Numbered from the stretch's first letter, positions 36,525-47,424 are shown. The stretch is DNA of 64,000 bases from Lucifuga dentata (GCA_014773175.1 VXCM01000244.1:33748-97747), one strand, 5' to 3'. Numbers and translations are program-made. The notes: generated from the letters alone by a model not told the origin.

Positions 36525-37808
36525 TTGACCGGAGGAGCAACAATGTCTTTTTAATTACAAATTCCATTTCCAGTTCCACCTGAAACGGTCCTTTCTTAGT
36601 TCCTGTAGATAAATGATACAAAATCAGAGCATCAAAAATAAGGTCTGTTAGATTATGATGGCTACTGTCATCTACTGTAATGCCACGCTAAATATCTGCA
36701 TGAGCGCAAGTGACAGGAAGAAACAGGAAGAGAAAAGGAAATGAAGAGAATGGATGTGAAATTCAGTTCTTCACGTCAATTTCCTTTTGCAAGCCAAAAA
36801 TGGCCCATTATGTTTAATATTTTGAGTATCAGTGGAGGAAGAGAAGAGCAGGGCAACCAAGTGGGCCGAAAGAAAGAGTCATCGGTGGCTAACGGTATCC
36901 TCAGCATAACACCCACCATCTGCTCGCTGGAACAGCCAGTCTAAATCTGACTGGCGTTGAGCGTGTGGTGGTCCGGTAGCAAAGAGCAGAGAGACACCGA
37001 GTGGGAACGTAAGCACCGTACAGCACATTCACATAAAAATACACCAACTGTTATGCCAACTGCCTCCTTCAATCCAAAAGCACCACTAAAAATGTCTGCT
37101 GTAACACGTTATATCTCCACGTTTGGGGAGACAGCAGAGCTCTGAGCCTCTGCTTTCATATCAACCCAAATCTGAAATATCTCTGGTCGAATTCACAAAG
37201 CCCTGCATGGTGTCAGGAACAATTCCACAGTGGAAGAATTCCACTGAGGGCTGACAAAACCACAAAACATGAATCACATGAAGAAGAGAATGTAGACCAG
37301 CGTCCTGCGCGGACTGCTGATGGACTGAGGTGTAAAGGTGTAAAAGTGTAAAGATGTATTGGTATAGGTGTGTTGGTTAGGAAGCTACATTGCTAGTGTG
37401 TGCACTTGAGCAAGGCATAAAGCCTTTTGGATGGAGCAGCTTTTGGATGGATGCCAGTGTGTGTGTGTGTGTGTGTGTGAGACTGAGTGCGTGTAATTTT
37501 GCAAGCGCTTCTCTCTCTTCAGTCTTAAATTCTTCCAAGTGGATATCACTCAATGCACTCAAGTTCATCATTATTGTCATTTTATGGATAGTGTGAGTGA
37601 AATATCATGCCTGATTCCTACGTATGGTTTCTACAACGAGCACTGAAAGCTAAAACTGGCACAAAGCAGATAAATCCAGTTGTTCTCTGCCAAACACAAT
37701 GAAAAGATTTTAGAGCAAAGCCAGCCGTCATCTGATTTATCTTTTACAACATAATAGTAAAATCAGTGCAGTGTAACGAGACATTCCCTTCTGCTGGCAA
37801 CAAACATG

Positions 37809-37911
37809 CAGAGAATCAGCAGAGCATCAACAGAGAATCAGAATCAGCAGAGAAAGTCAATAGAGAATCAGCAGAGTATCAGCAGAAAATCAACAGAGAA
37901 TCAGCAGAATC
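37809..37911. repeat. Minisatellite with CAGAGAATCAG-like unit
   Basis: Imperfect tandem units around AGAGAATCAGC and AGAGTATCAGC of about 10-15 bp. It translates as repeating Asn-Arg-Glu-Ser-Ala-Glu in one frame, which is a repeat effect. Confidence 0.75.
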
Positions 37912-38451
37912 TGTGATGATGATGAGAAAGCTCATACAATCCCCACTTTGCTCTGATGGAAGCAGCTTAATAAGTAAACCCTGACAAGCAATGTAACCAA
38001 AACCAGGAGTTTCATAACAGTCTCTCAGCACATCCAAAACATGACAAAATGGTTCATCTATAAACATCTGGGGGTTAGGAGTGAAGGATGTGTGAGATGT
38101 AGTATGCTTTTGACTGACTACTGGTTTTAGTAAACTCAGCTGGAACTGATCAGACTTTGCAATGATGGAGTGCATGAGGAGGCACATATGGAATAGAGGA
38201 AACACCCTTTTTTTTTGTTTTTCTACTGGGGTTAGCAACTGTTGAGGCTGGGATTTTAAAAAAATGTGTCAGCTTCCAATGCTGCACTTTTGATGAGACA
38301 AAACAGACATTAAATTTCTCTTTTAAATTTGTATTTATTTCATTTCAAAGATGTGAATGTGCCAACCAAATTTAGCTAATTTTTGTCAACATCATAATGC
38401 ATAATAATAAGCAGAAGTGACACAACAGTGGAGAAGCTCATGACCTGAGTA

Positions 38452-38644
38452 GAGCAACTTCCCAAGTTGTATAACACAACTTTAAAATGGAACTGTGATC
38501 TGGGCTGAAAGGTATCTGCATGGTGAAATGTCAGCAGTCAGACAGAGCAATCAGCTTTATAAACTGGCAATATAAACTATGGTCGTATTGGATGAGTCTA
38601 CCCAGGGCGCCTATTGATGACGCATGTTGCTATGGCAGCACTCC
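38452..38644. repeat. Diverged interspersed repeat, copy A
   Basis: Shares GCAACTTCCCAA, TGCATGG-x-GAAATGTCAG-x-AGTCAGACAG, TTTATAAACTGG and TTGATGAC-x-CA-x-GTTGCT blocks in the same order with 52554-52764. Old copies of an unclassified fish repeat. Confidence 0.6.
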
Positions 38645-38788
38645 ATTCAATGCACTGACCCCGCTAAGCATCACAACAATCCCCAAATCTGTTGATTTTT
38701 ATACATAATGTATATATATTTAATCAGTCAAATGGCTAGTGAGAGGGTTGTGGCTGTGTATCTACAGTACAATGACCGGCTGCATGCT

Positions 38789-38819
<31 letters not shown>

Positions 38820-39899
38820 AGCCTTTTCTGTAAATTGAGCAAATAGCCCTCTGGCAACACAATAAGAGGTTTGCTTTGGACAGTTAGAGCGAATGACAAG
38901 AATGGCGGTCAGGAGAGACAGGGAGGAGGACGAGAAGGAGCAAGGAGACAGAGGTAGAGAGAACAAGAGAGCGAGTGAGGGGGAGCTAAACGGAGACATT
39001 CACACTGATTGTTACAAATGGGTCAAAACATATAGGTGGCTGTGACATGTATACACACACACAAACACAAACTGTGTGATTACAGGCATCAGTGACTGGG
39101 TATTACAGTGACAAAATGACTGTGACTATATTTAAGCTAGTAAAGCTAGTAGTATGTCCATACTTCCAGCCTTGCAGAAATGAGGGAAGTTTGACTGTCA
39201 AAACACACTTCTCCATTAAGCCAAAAGCTAAAAGCGACATTTTGACAGAACAGTCTGGCAGGGCCTCAAAAATCTTATTGATCGTCTATAAGTCAGACTG
39301 ACAATTGAGAAAAATACAGGATTTGATGAGGCAACCAGTGAAACCAGTGGCAGTGAAGCAGATTGCCCTCTTCACACAGGATATGAAGCCAAATAGACTT
39401 TTCTCACTGTGGATATTGCGATTGTAGCAGGAAAAGGACAGTAATGATGGCTGGGTGAAGATATTTAGGGCTCACACACCTGAATGGAACTCACCCATCA
39501 TTAACGTTATTAATTACACCTGTGCTGGACATGTCGAAATGTCTGCAGTGAGAAAAGTCCACTCAAAAACAACGTCTATATTTATATGATACTTTGCTGA
39601 CATAATACTAATATGTCCATGCATGTCCGTCCCCTTCATTTCTGAGAAGCCCTCTACTAGCTTCTATACTTAATTTTGCAATTAACATATTAGCATAAAT
39701 TAAACACAAACACAAAAAAAAACTGTTGAAAGTCTTTGAACGTAATAATGCACAGCTTAATTCCAGTTTCATAATATGTTGTGTAAATGTATGTTTTGAA
39801 AGCTAGAGATATTCACAACACATTTTTAAACCCCACAAGAATGTATGCTGTTTGCATTATTTAGCTAACTTTAATTAGCCTATGTGTCCGTGTGTTTTA
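38645..39899. other. Intergenic sequence, no gene recognised
   Basis: Contains a (GT)n array at 38794-38818 and nothing else I can support. Confidence 0.6.
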
Positions 39900-39919
39900 C
39901 TGTGTGTGTGTGTGTGTGN

Positions 39920-39979
<60 letters not shown>
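39900..39979. repeat. Long (GT)n microsatellite with single N
   Basis: About 80 bp of GT with N at 39919; true length is uncertain. It lies about 50 bp past the candidate donor at 40022-40027. Confidence 0.95.
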
Positions 39980-39981
<2 letters not shown>

Positions 39982-40027
39982 AGGAGAAGTTCAAAGTTTC
40001 GGTAAAATCAATGGGACAAAAACTCAC

Positions 40028-40064
40028 CTGATAAAACGACGTCAGGCACTTTCTTCTTGACCAT
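40028..40064 (-). CDS. Candidate first coding exon of an unrecognised gene
   Basis: On the minus strand an ATG at 40064-40062 opens MVKKKVPDVVLS plus one base and runs directly into a strong donor (TCAG|GTGAGT, donor 40027-40022). The geometry, a short phase-1 first exon behind a promoter-like cluster, resembles a real gene start. I do not recognise the 12 residues, and I could not find a following exon at lower coordinates. The start context is only moderate (T at -3, G at +4). Alternatives are a noncoding RNA first exon, or a chance donor. Confidence 0.35.
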
Positions 40065-40260
40065 AGATCCACTCTTTACACGAATAACTTATTCACTAAA
40101 TTATCCAAATAAATGTTTGTTCCCTCCGGTTGAAATGGTTCCTCTACTTGTCCGCGCGCGGGCCACCTGGCAGTGAGCCAATCACAGGTGGGCACGTGGG
40201 AGACACCGCAAGACACACTAGATGGCGCTGTTTCGGATGTGCCACATTTAGTCATCATCT
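40065..40260 (-). promoter_or_regulatory. Promoter-like cluster: CCAAT, E-box, CpG block, CTCF-type site
   Basis: Reading the minus strand toward the ATG at 40064: a CTCF-like site (40215-40229), a CACGTG E-box (40193-40198), an ATTGG (inverted CCAAT) box at 40182-40178 and a CCCGCGCGCGG block near 40152-40162, about 90 nt before the ATG. The local CpG density is far above that of the flanks. This arrangement is typical of a vertebrate CpG promoter; activity is inferred. Confidence 0.5.
40215..40229 (+). promoter_or_regulatory. CTCF-type binding motif
   Basis: ACACTAGATGGCGCT matches the CTCF core CCASYAGRKGGCRSY at 14 of 15 positions (first base A instead of C). It lies in the ccser1-grid2 intergenic region and could mark a domain boundary. 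Confidence 0.55.
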
Positions 40261-40479
40261 TTCGGTGCAAATTAGTGAATTAGCGATTGTCCGAGTGCAA
40301 CCAGGCCATTTACACAGAAGCCTACACGATATTATATTTTTTATAGCTTCGTAAATTAAATTAATTCGACTGTAGTTAGTGCACACTTGCATCATCACTA
40401 AAATGAAAACATGCAGTGATGCATAAGTAGACTCACGTGGTCTGTCACAAGCGGAAATTGTCTAATACCGCAAAGGAAA

Positions 40480-40910
40480 AGTTCTTTTGGGCAACCAGCA
40501 TGTTCTAAAAGAGCATCTCACGTGTGGAATTCACTGCCTTCGGACTAAGATAGAAAATGTTGTCTTGAAAGGCTTGAAATCCTTTCTGTTGGACAGTCAG
40601 GAATGCAAACATTAACCAGCACAACACTAAAGGGCACCTTGTAAAATTCTGTATTTATATTTAAATTTTAACATTGTTACTTGTTATATTTGTTATGTAT
40701 TTTATGTGTTTATGTTTGCTTTCATGACTATTAATCTGTAACACCTACCTACCCAGGGACTGTGGATGAAAATTAGCCTTCTTCTGGCTAAATCCAATAC
40801 GTATTGGATTTAGCTAAAAGAAGGCTAAATGGTGTAAATTTTACACCGTGGTTATGCGTGATGTTAATTAATATAGATGGCCCCTGTAAAAACTAGATAA
40901 ATAAATGAAA
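40480..40910 (+). mobile_element. 3' end of a non-LTR retrotransposon with inverted-duplicated tail
   Basis: A decayed LINE C-terminus: HVWNSLPSD, then in the next frame KIENVVLKGLKSFLLDSQ, ending at TAA near 40612. The 3' UTR (ACCTACCTACCCAGGGACTG, GATGAAAATTAGCC) and terminal GTAAAAACTAGATAAATAAA are typical of fish LINE tails. The clade is not assigned. Within the UTR a 54-bp palindrome (40774-40827) interrupts what should be a single TTAGCC...GGCTAAAT segment. Confidence 0.7.
40774..40827. repeat. 54-bp palindrome without loop
   Basis: The arms 40774-40800 and 40801-40827 are reverse complements with two mismatches and no spacer, centred on AATACGTATT. A second short palindrome (GGTGTAAA-T-TTTACACC) follows at 40831-40847. 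Confidence 0.9.
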
Positions 40911-41227
40911 AATGAAATGCAAAAATTTTACATTCCTGACAGTAATTTGTAACAGAGGTAATGGGAAAATTAAGCAAGTTTTTTTTTCTCTTTCTTTATG
41001 GTTTCTTTTTCAAACTTTCACCATTTGTCTCTGGACTTTGTGTCATCCAGTTGGTTCCATCAAAGCTTCACAATGTAAAAAATTTTGCAGAGCAAAAGCA
41101 CCAGTTGACCAGAAATTGCTGCAGCCAGATAGAGAATTGTGTGTTTGCTAACTCTAGATATCTTTAATCTTTCACTTGTCATTTGCCAGCGCTGCACAAC
41201 CTCCACCCCTTTTCTGGGCCCACATCA

Positions 41228-41283
41228 TCTTCTTCTTCTTCTTCTTCTTCTTCTTCTTCTTCTTCTTCTTCTTCTTCTTCTTC
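41228..41283. repeat. (TTC)n microsatellite
   Basis: Almost pure TTC array; the poly-Ser frame over it (41183-41431) is a repeat effect. Confidence 0.95.
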
Positions 41284-42406
41284 AGTAAATGGCAGAAACA
41301 TTAACTTACATCCTATTGAGGTCCTCAATGTACCATCAACAGGGCTGTGGGAGAAATTTATAATTACTGAGTTTAATAAAGTTTCTTGTATGTTAGTCTG
41401 TGACTATTTCAGAGGATCCAAGTTCGCATGATACATGACTTGAACAAAGGATATCATCCAGGCTGAGAGAAGGAAGTGTTTGTTCTCCCATGTTTACATT
41501 TCATCTGTTGGATAGAACCTTGGGTGTAGATATGATAGTCCGGGAAACAGAAGATCCTTTGTTTGCACCTGTGGCTACAGACAAAAACAAGCTGTGACCG
41601 TCTGACCATGAGGTAACTGTATGGTAGGCCATGTGATCACCTATGCATAATTATTTGTATCCTATCATAAAAGTGAGTGTGATTTTGCTGTTACTTCAGG
41701 ACCAACCTGACTGTACTTTGACTGTCTCTGTGCTGATAGTTGCTTCTCTGATAACTATCATAATAAAAAAGAAGAGTTTTTGACTCCTCACACCTCTCCT
41801 TTTAGTTTTTTTGAGTGTAGAAATTCTCTGACATTTTAAATCGAGTAATATTTTCCCAGACAGGGTCCAGACTTGACCCCTTCAGACTTCATAGCCGTTG
41901 ATCAGCAGTGTGTTTACTGTTGTGCTGACTTTCTGTAACATTAGTTACAGCATTCTTCTTATCCACTGCATATGTATGTGCTAGTTAGCCCCAACGTGTG
42001 CAATGCTAATTGAGTGAGTTCTGAAATAATGAGTGTGCACAGGTCTGTCCTAAGGGGTAAACAGTCAAAGTCTACATCCCACACACATGTGTACACGCAA
42101 ACTCATTCTAATGCATTTCTTTTTTTTTTTTTTAATACTTGTGTACTCAATGATCACTATAAAATGAAAACTAATATAGTTTGGAGGCTAATGTCAAATG
42201 AGATAACATTCATTGTCTGCATTCACTGCTGTGTGCAACCTTTTAAAAATGTTGCCGCTGGAAATATTTGTCTCAATTTTTAAAGAGCGACAGCCCAAAT
42301 AATTCTTTATTTTTTTGTGTTGCATGTTCTACTTTCTCATTTTGATTCTTTTCATACTTTACTGTAGCGATTTATATACTTAAATAAATATATCCAACCT
42401 CTGAGA

Positions 42407-42430
42407 GGGGGTGGGGTGGGGTGGGGGTGG
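42407..42430 (+). other. G-quadruplex-forming motif
   Basis: Runs of 5, 4, 4 and 5 G separated by single T, plus a final GG. One-base loops make this a strong predicted G-quadruplex. Confidence 0.7.
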
Positions 42431-45400
42431 ACGGACAGAGGAAGTAAAGGCCATTTTATTAGCTGTTTTATTGGTATTAAATATTAATTATCATAACAAT
42501 AATGACACAGTTGAGGAAAATCAAAAATCAAAACATGTCCATTCTGAATGAACAACTGTGAGAGTGACAAACATTACTTGGCTTGGGCTTCAAAGAAAAA
42601 TACTTTGAACAAACATACACTACACATTTTTGACCACAAGTAAACTATAAGTTTGTTGTCAAACAAAATTTTCAGTAAGTGTTTCGATAGAGCATGGCAA
42701 GTGAGGAACATCAGTATGAAGAGAACCTTTAAGTAGGAGGAGAAACATGAAGATAAGAGCTCAGTCTGGTCAAAGGCTCACAGTAAGAGTCAGTCCTTTG
42801 GAAAAAAGGTTTCATATACTTGAACCCAAACTCATCTTGAGCTGAAAAAGCAGCTTCATTGGATTATCATCTCCATAGAAAAAAAATGTTTTAATTCTCA
42901 GTGAGGTTCAACTTTCCAAAGTCACATCTTTTAAAGTCATCTTATGCTGTACAGCAGCATAATTTCTGTAAAGCTTTGCAATAGTGCAAAGGCCAAACAT
43001 AAATAGCACAAAAGCTGATTTACTGACTGACACATTAATCTAAATAGCATTTTTCACTTGCATGGAAAATTCAGCAATGGATCTTAAATTAACATGAAAC
43101 TTACTAAAACATTTTTTTTAACTAGTGTGTAATTTAGCCTAAAACACTTTGGTAGTAGCTTTGTTTACAAATCTTTTTGTATTATTTGAATCTCCCTCAA
43201 TATGAACCATATTATTAAGTTTCATACTTCAAAATGAGCTCCATAGTTCAAACGATCTTCACAGGAACAGTTCATGTCCATCATGTATAGTTTACATGAG
43301 CATTTTCAGTAATATATGTACAGTTCTACAATTTGACATTACTGTTACTGCAATTCCAAAAGAAAAATTATACACTTAGCATGTTGTTGTTAAAAGGCTA
43401 AAACAGCATACTATCTGTGATTGATACATGATTATATTCATTAGGATTGTAATTTCTATCATGATTAGGATCCATCATTTTTATTCTTTAGTGCCAAGAT
43501 GCTTTTGGGAAACAGATTCTATTACAATAAGATTAACAAGGCAAAAACAAATAAATAACATCCCTCTGCACAAAACGTATGTATGTTATCCTCTTTGGAA
43601 ATTACTGAAATGATTACATCTATTTTTAAACATGGTAAAGAGAATACAGTCTGAGTGGGAAATACACAGAAATGGAGTCACACATTGCATATTTTGATGA
43701 GGAATGGCATTTCTTTAGAGGTCAGTTCACAACAAAGCATCATTTTCCTCTGCTTTACTCTCCGCTTGTACAGTAAACAAATCAAGCAGGAAATGATGAG
43801 TTCACATGACAGAAGCGATTTCCAGTCCTGGTTCTTGGGGACCAGGTTGCTGCTGGTCTTCTATCCTACTAGTAGTTAAATGTTTTAACTATGGATCCCA
43901 CATGAAAAACTAGCGCCTCATTTGACAGAATGGAACTCTGCTGTACTGAGAACCACTGTGTTACAGTCTGTGACAGATAAACTGCATGACAATGCAAGCT
44001 GTAGTTATACAGGCTAAAGTGAAGAAGAGAGTGGGAGAGAAATGGGAAGAGGAGAGACTTGGGATAAAAGAGAGAGGGAAAGAAGAGAGGGGAAAGGAAG
44101 ATAAGGGAGGGAAAAAGAGGAGGAAATAAAACAAACCAGAGGTTGCATGCAGTGGTGAGCAGACAAATGGAGGGCAGAATGAAGGGGAATCGAGAGTGTA
44201 TAGAAGGGAGAAGATGGAAAAAGAGACAGAAATAAGAAAAGAGAGAAAGGAAACAGAAAAAGGGGTATAAGCAGGGAAGAAATGTCTTTAAATGGAACAG
44301 ACGTGAGGGAGAGTGGTAGAAGTAAAGCTGTGTTCCTAAAGGCTATACTTCAGCGTTAACAGGTCCCTGCCTCTGAGGTGTGTGTATACACACAACTAAT
44401 AGAGACACACATACACACATATTAGCCTCACCTTCCCTCCAGCCTGCTGCAGATTAGAGACAGACAAGGTCAAAAACTTCCTCCAATATCTAACATGTTC
44501 TCAAGATGCCAAGAGTTGTGAACCTCTGTACTAAGCAGCAGGATGGGCTCCCAGCTCCCATTTGACATTAATAACACTTGTTTACTCCAAGCCCATGGGT
44601 AAAGAGAAGGTTGTTCACAGTCTGATCAGTTCTACACAGCAAATATATTCAACAGAGACAGACCAGACCCATTCAGGATTTATTTAAAAAAACAAAAAAA
44701 ATAACAACAACAAAAAACCGATCCCTTCAGCAGCAAAAGTTATTAGGCAGTCTGACTGGTCACAGATATAAAAAAGGTTTGAATAACATTGTAGACTCAG
44801 GAAGTCATGGCAGTTCCATGGAAATCTCATTGCAAAAATTGTGTCCTTATACTACATATTATCTTATTATGTCAGTTTTTAAAACATAACCATCACACTT
44901 GAGATTGGGAAAATAAAACAAGACTAACAGATGGACTGGGTATCAGTGAAAATTTTGTTCTGATGCTTTTAGAAATATGTTTGTTGCAGTTTGATAAATA
45001 TGTTTTGGACTTTCAGTTTATCAGTTTTACTTTAAATAATCAGTTTATGACACCATTCCCTTAGTTAAAAATTTGATTAAATACCTGATACCCTAGTAAT
45101 AATCATTATTTAAAACATTTTTACTTTTTTAAATCCTCAAAACAGACAGTAATGTCTGAATTTATAAAAGCACCAGTAGATGTTACTGTTCAATACCCAG
45201 TCCTGAAGAAGAATTGAAGGGCTTCATTCCAAAACACCATAAACTATATCCATTTTGGATATATATCTCCTGATGTTTTTTGCTTCCTATCATTTACATC
45301 TCCGAAAATGGTAATATTTCGTGAATTAATTTTTGTTAATTATGATTGCTAGTTATTTAACATTTATCATCATAGACATCAAATTTGTCAAATGCCTGTT

Positions 45401-45768
45401 TATCTTATTTTAGAATGAAACCCTTTATTTGTACTTGTATCCTGTACTAATCTAACATTACAAGTACAAATCAAATCTCGGGTAAAAGTACAACAGTGTG
45501 TTTCTACAAAACAGGATTTTCAACATTAAGCTTAGACTACATCTAATGTCTTATTTATGTGAGCAGAAGGATACATTTAGTTTTCAAAACACTCCACAGA
45601 CAGGCTCATGAAACTTTTTTTATTCAGCATTCAAAGGTGAGATTATGGCATGGTTTACTCCCTTCTCTAAACAGTGAGGTGAGAGTTGATACTCTAAAAT
45701 ATTGTTTTAAATATTGTTAAAACTTTTTGCCCCAACCCACTTTTGTTGCAGTATAAAATGCTCACCTG

Positions 45769-45774
45769 TTTATT
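45769..45774 (-). other. Candidate poly(A) signal for ccser1
   Basis: AATAAA on the minus strand about 640 nt after the ccser1 stop codon. Another AATAAA lies near 45619-45624. The choice between them is not possible from sequence alone. Confidence 0.25.
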
Positions 45775-46206
45775 CTTAAAATGTGAAAAGCATGCAGTAA
45801 AAGGATCATTGGTTGTGGACTTTTTCCTAAATATGTTCCTGCACATGGAGTAAGGGGACATCACGGAATGAGGAGTTGATGTGATATGGAATTTGGCAAC
45901 GTGAGAATCTTTACTTACAAGCGCAAATTAGAATCAGGCCCATATAGTAGTTCCTTAAGCAGCACATGGTTTTTACTAGTAAAAATTTTACAACAAACTG
46001 ATAAAAATAAATATTTTTAATACACTTACAACACACACAACTACTTACATCATCTCTTAGTTGTGTTACTTGTGTAGATTCTGAAGTCAAGATACCACAG
46101 ATGATGAAGGTATACTGTGTGTGAGTGTGTGTGGACATATGTTCAAGTGAGTAAATTGGTATTATAATTACAAAATGTGGCAAAATTGACTGAAATGTGG
46201 AGAGAA

Positions 46207-46219
46207 GTGTGTGTGTGTC

Positions 46220-46257
<38 letters not shown>
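46207..46257. repeat. (GT)n microsatellite in presumed ccser1 3' UTR
   Basis: GT array interrupted once by GTCCAT, about 150 nt past the ccser1 stop codon. Confidence 0.95.
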
Positions 46258-46258
<1 letters not shown>

Positions 46259-46409
46259 TTGATTAATTTAGAGGATGGTTGAGACAGTCAAACACAATCA
46301 GCATGTAAAAGAAGCAGCATTTTTTTTTTTAATAAAGTCTCACATTTCATCACTCCAGTCAATGATATGGCTGCTTATGGCTGTTGACAGTGTGCATGTT
46401 TTTGTGCCC

Positions 46410-47319
46410 TCAGCTGTCTCTTTGTGTCAGAGCTTGCAATTCAGCAGTATGTAGCGAATGTTGAAGGAAGACATTTTTACGACTGTAGCTATGCAGAGAC
46501 AAGGGTCCTCGTGGTGGCTGTCCTAAACGACCCATAAACATGGAGGAGGAGGATGAGGATGAGGAGGAAGAGGATGCTGGAGAAGGAGTAGGAGGTGGAG
46601 GGGAGGTTCGTTCAGATGATGAAATGCTGGGTGAGGGGCTCCCTCTGCTTGCCAGACTGTGCAGGCTTGAAGAGGTGCTGGCACCAAATGCCCCTACTGC
46701 ACGGGGGATATGGCTTGGGGGAAGGTGCTCTCCTCCCCCTCCTCTCCTCATCCCACCTGGCAGACCTCCTCCTCCTCCTCCTCCTCCTCCTACTGCTGGA
46801 GTTACGGATTCAGAGGAGGAGGACACCCCCTCTGGTTGCCTTGGGGAAAGTGATGGAACAGCAGTGTAATTAGCAGGAGTTGAACTGGAGGCTGGGCCTT
46901 GATTCAAACCCAAATTCAGATGTGAAACTTGAACAGGGGTCGAGGCTTTAGCTGACACCACAGAAGTGGCAGAGGGCGGGTTGGAAGAGCCCAGGGCCGG
47001 ATTTGGAGTNGGCTTTAGCTGACACCACAGAAGTGGCAGAGGGCGGGTTGGAAGAGCCCAGGGCCGGATTTGGAGTAGGGGCTCGGACTGAGGATTGTGC
47101 CAAAATCCCAATAACCCCATGAACATGGCGCTCCTCCCTGGCAGTGTGTCTTTCAAAAGTAGGAGGCTGGCCATGCAGAGGGGGATAGTGGTGGGGAAGG
47201 TACTGGCTAGTGAGGTCCCCTCCGTGTGCTGCTCCCGCACCCCGCACCACCCTTCGGTCCCTTGGAGCCAGGATGTGGCTGCTGCTGCCTAGCCCTGACC
47301 ACCGACCTGGAAGGTTGGT
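46410..47319 (-). CDS. ccser1: ccser1 terminal coding exon (coiled-coil serine-rich protein 1)
   Basis: Last coding exon of a serine-rich coiled-coil protein of unclear molecular function. Counting the 66-bp segment duplicated around N 47010 once, the exon is 843 nt: 280 residues and TGA at 46412-46410. It begins TNLPGRWSGLGSSSHILAPR; the middle is Ser/Pro/Gly-rich and disordered, with runs of nine Gly and eleven Ser. It ends GRLGQPPRGPLSLHSYSRKN, then VFLQHSLHTAELQALTQRDS. As I recall vertebrate CCSER1, its C-terminus shares GQPPRGP-x-SLH-x-YSRKNVFL and the following LH-x2-ELQ. The acceptor is TTAG at 47323-47320 after a CT-rich tract, with an in-frame stop just upstream; CCAG at 47307 is an alternative. 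Gene order and strand relative to grid2 agree with the vertebrate CCSER1-GRID2 arrangement. Confidence 0.85.
46944..47076. repeat. 66-bp duplication around single N inside ccser1 exon (artefact)
   Basis: Positions 46944-47009 and 47011-47076 are identical, separated by N 47010. The extra 67 bases shift the reading frame and split the exon into two overlapping open frames (46410-47240 and 46948-47250). Confidence 0.95.
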
Positions 47320-47332
47320 CTAAGAGAGAGAG

Positions 47333-47363
<31 letters not shown>

Positions 47364-47389
47364 AGGGNAGGTTGGTCTAAGAGAGAGAG

Positions 47390-47420
<31 letters not shown>

Positions 47421-47424
47421 AGGG
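47312..47424. repeat. 56-bp duplication around single N at ccser1 acceptor (artefact)
   Basis: Positions 47312-47367 and 47369-47424 are identical, with N 47368 between. The unit spans the presumed splice acceptor and its (CT)n tract, so the acceptor appears twice. Confidence 0.92.

Larger units (their letters stand above)
34154..38451. other. Intergenic sequence, no gene recognised
   Basis: AT-rich sequence with CA/GT arrays at 34980-35005, 35081-35108 and 37457-37479, a (CA)n pair duplicated around the N at 36244, (AG)n at 36487-36519 and a minisatellite at 37809-37911. The open frames 36741-36944 (+), 37377-37580 (-) and 37879-38238 (-) were looked at and not accepted. Confidence 0.65.
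41284..46409. other. ccser1 3' flank and intergenic sequence
   Basis: No exon recognised. The proximal part (down to roughly 45.7 kb) probably contains the ccser1 3' UTR, including a (GT)n array at 46207-46257. A G-quadruplex motif lies at 42407-42430 and a purine-rich stretch at 44020-44280. The rest is AT-rich. Confidence 0.6.

Noticed and set aside
36741..37145. Two adjacent plus-strand open frames as a small gene
   Set aside because: No domain, no promoter or splice signals, and short length.
37809..37911. CRISPR-like regular repeats
   Set aside because: Units are too short and imperfect, without unique spacers, and the genome is vertebrate.
37879..38238. 119-residue minus-strand open frame
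   Set aside because: No recognisable family; overlaps a minisatellite at one end and a T-rich stretch at the other.
43810..43880. CCAGTCCTGGTTCTTGGGGACC as part of a known fish repeat
   Set aside because: Resembles a common fish repeat segment, but too short to assign or delimit.
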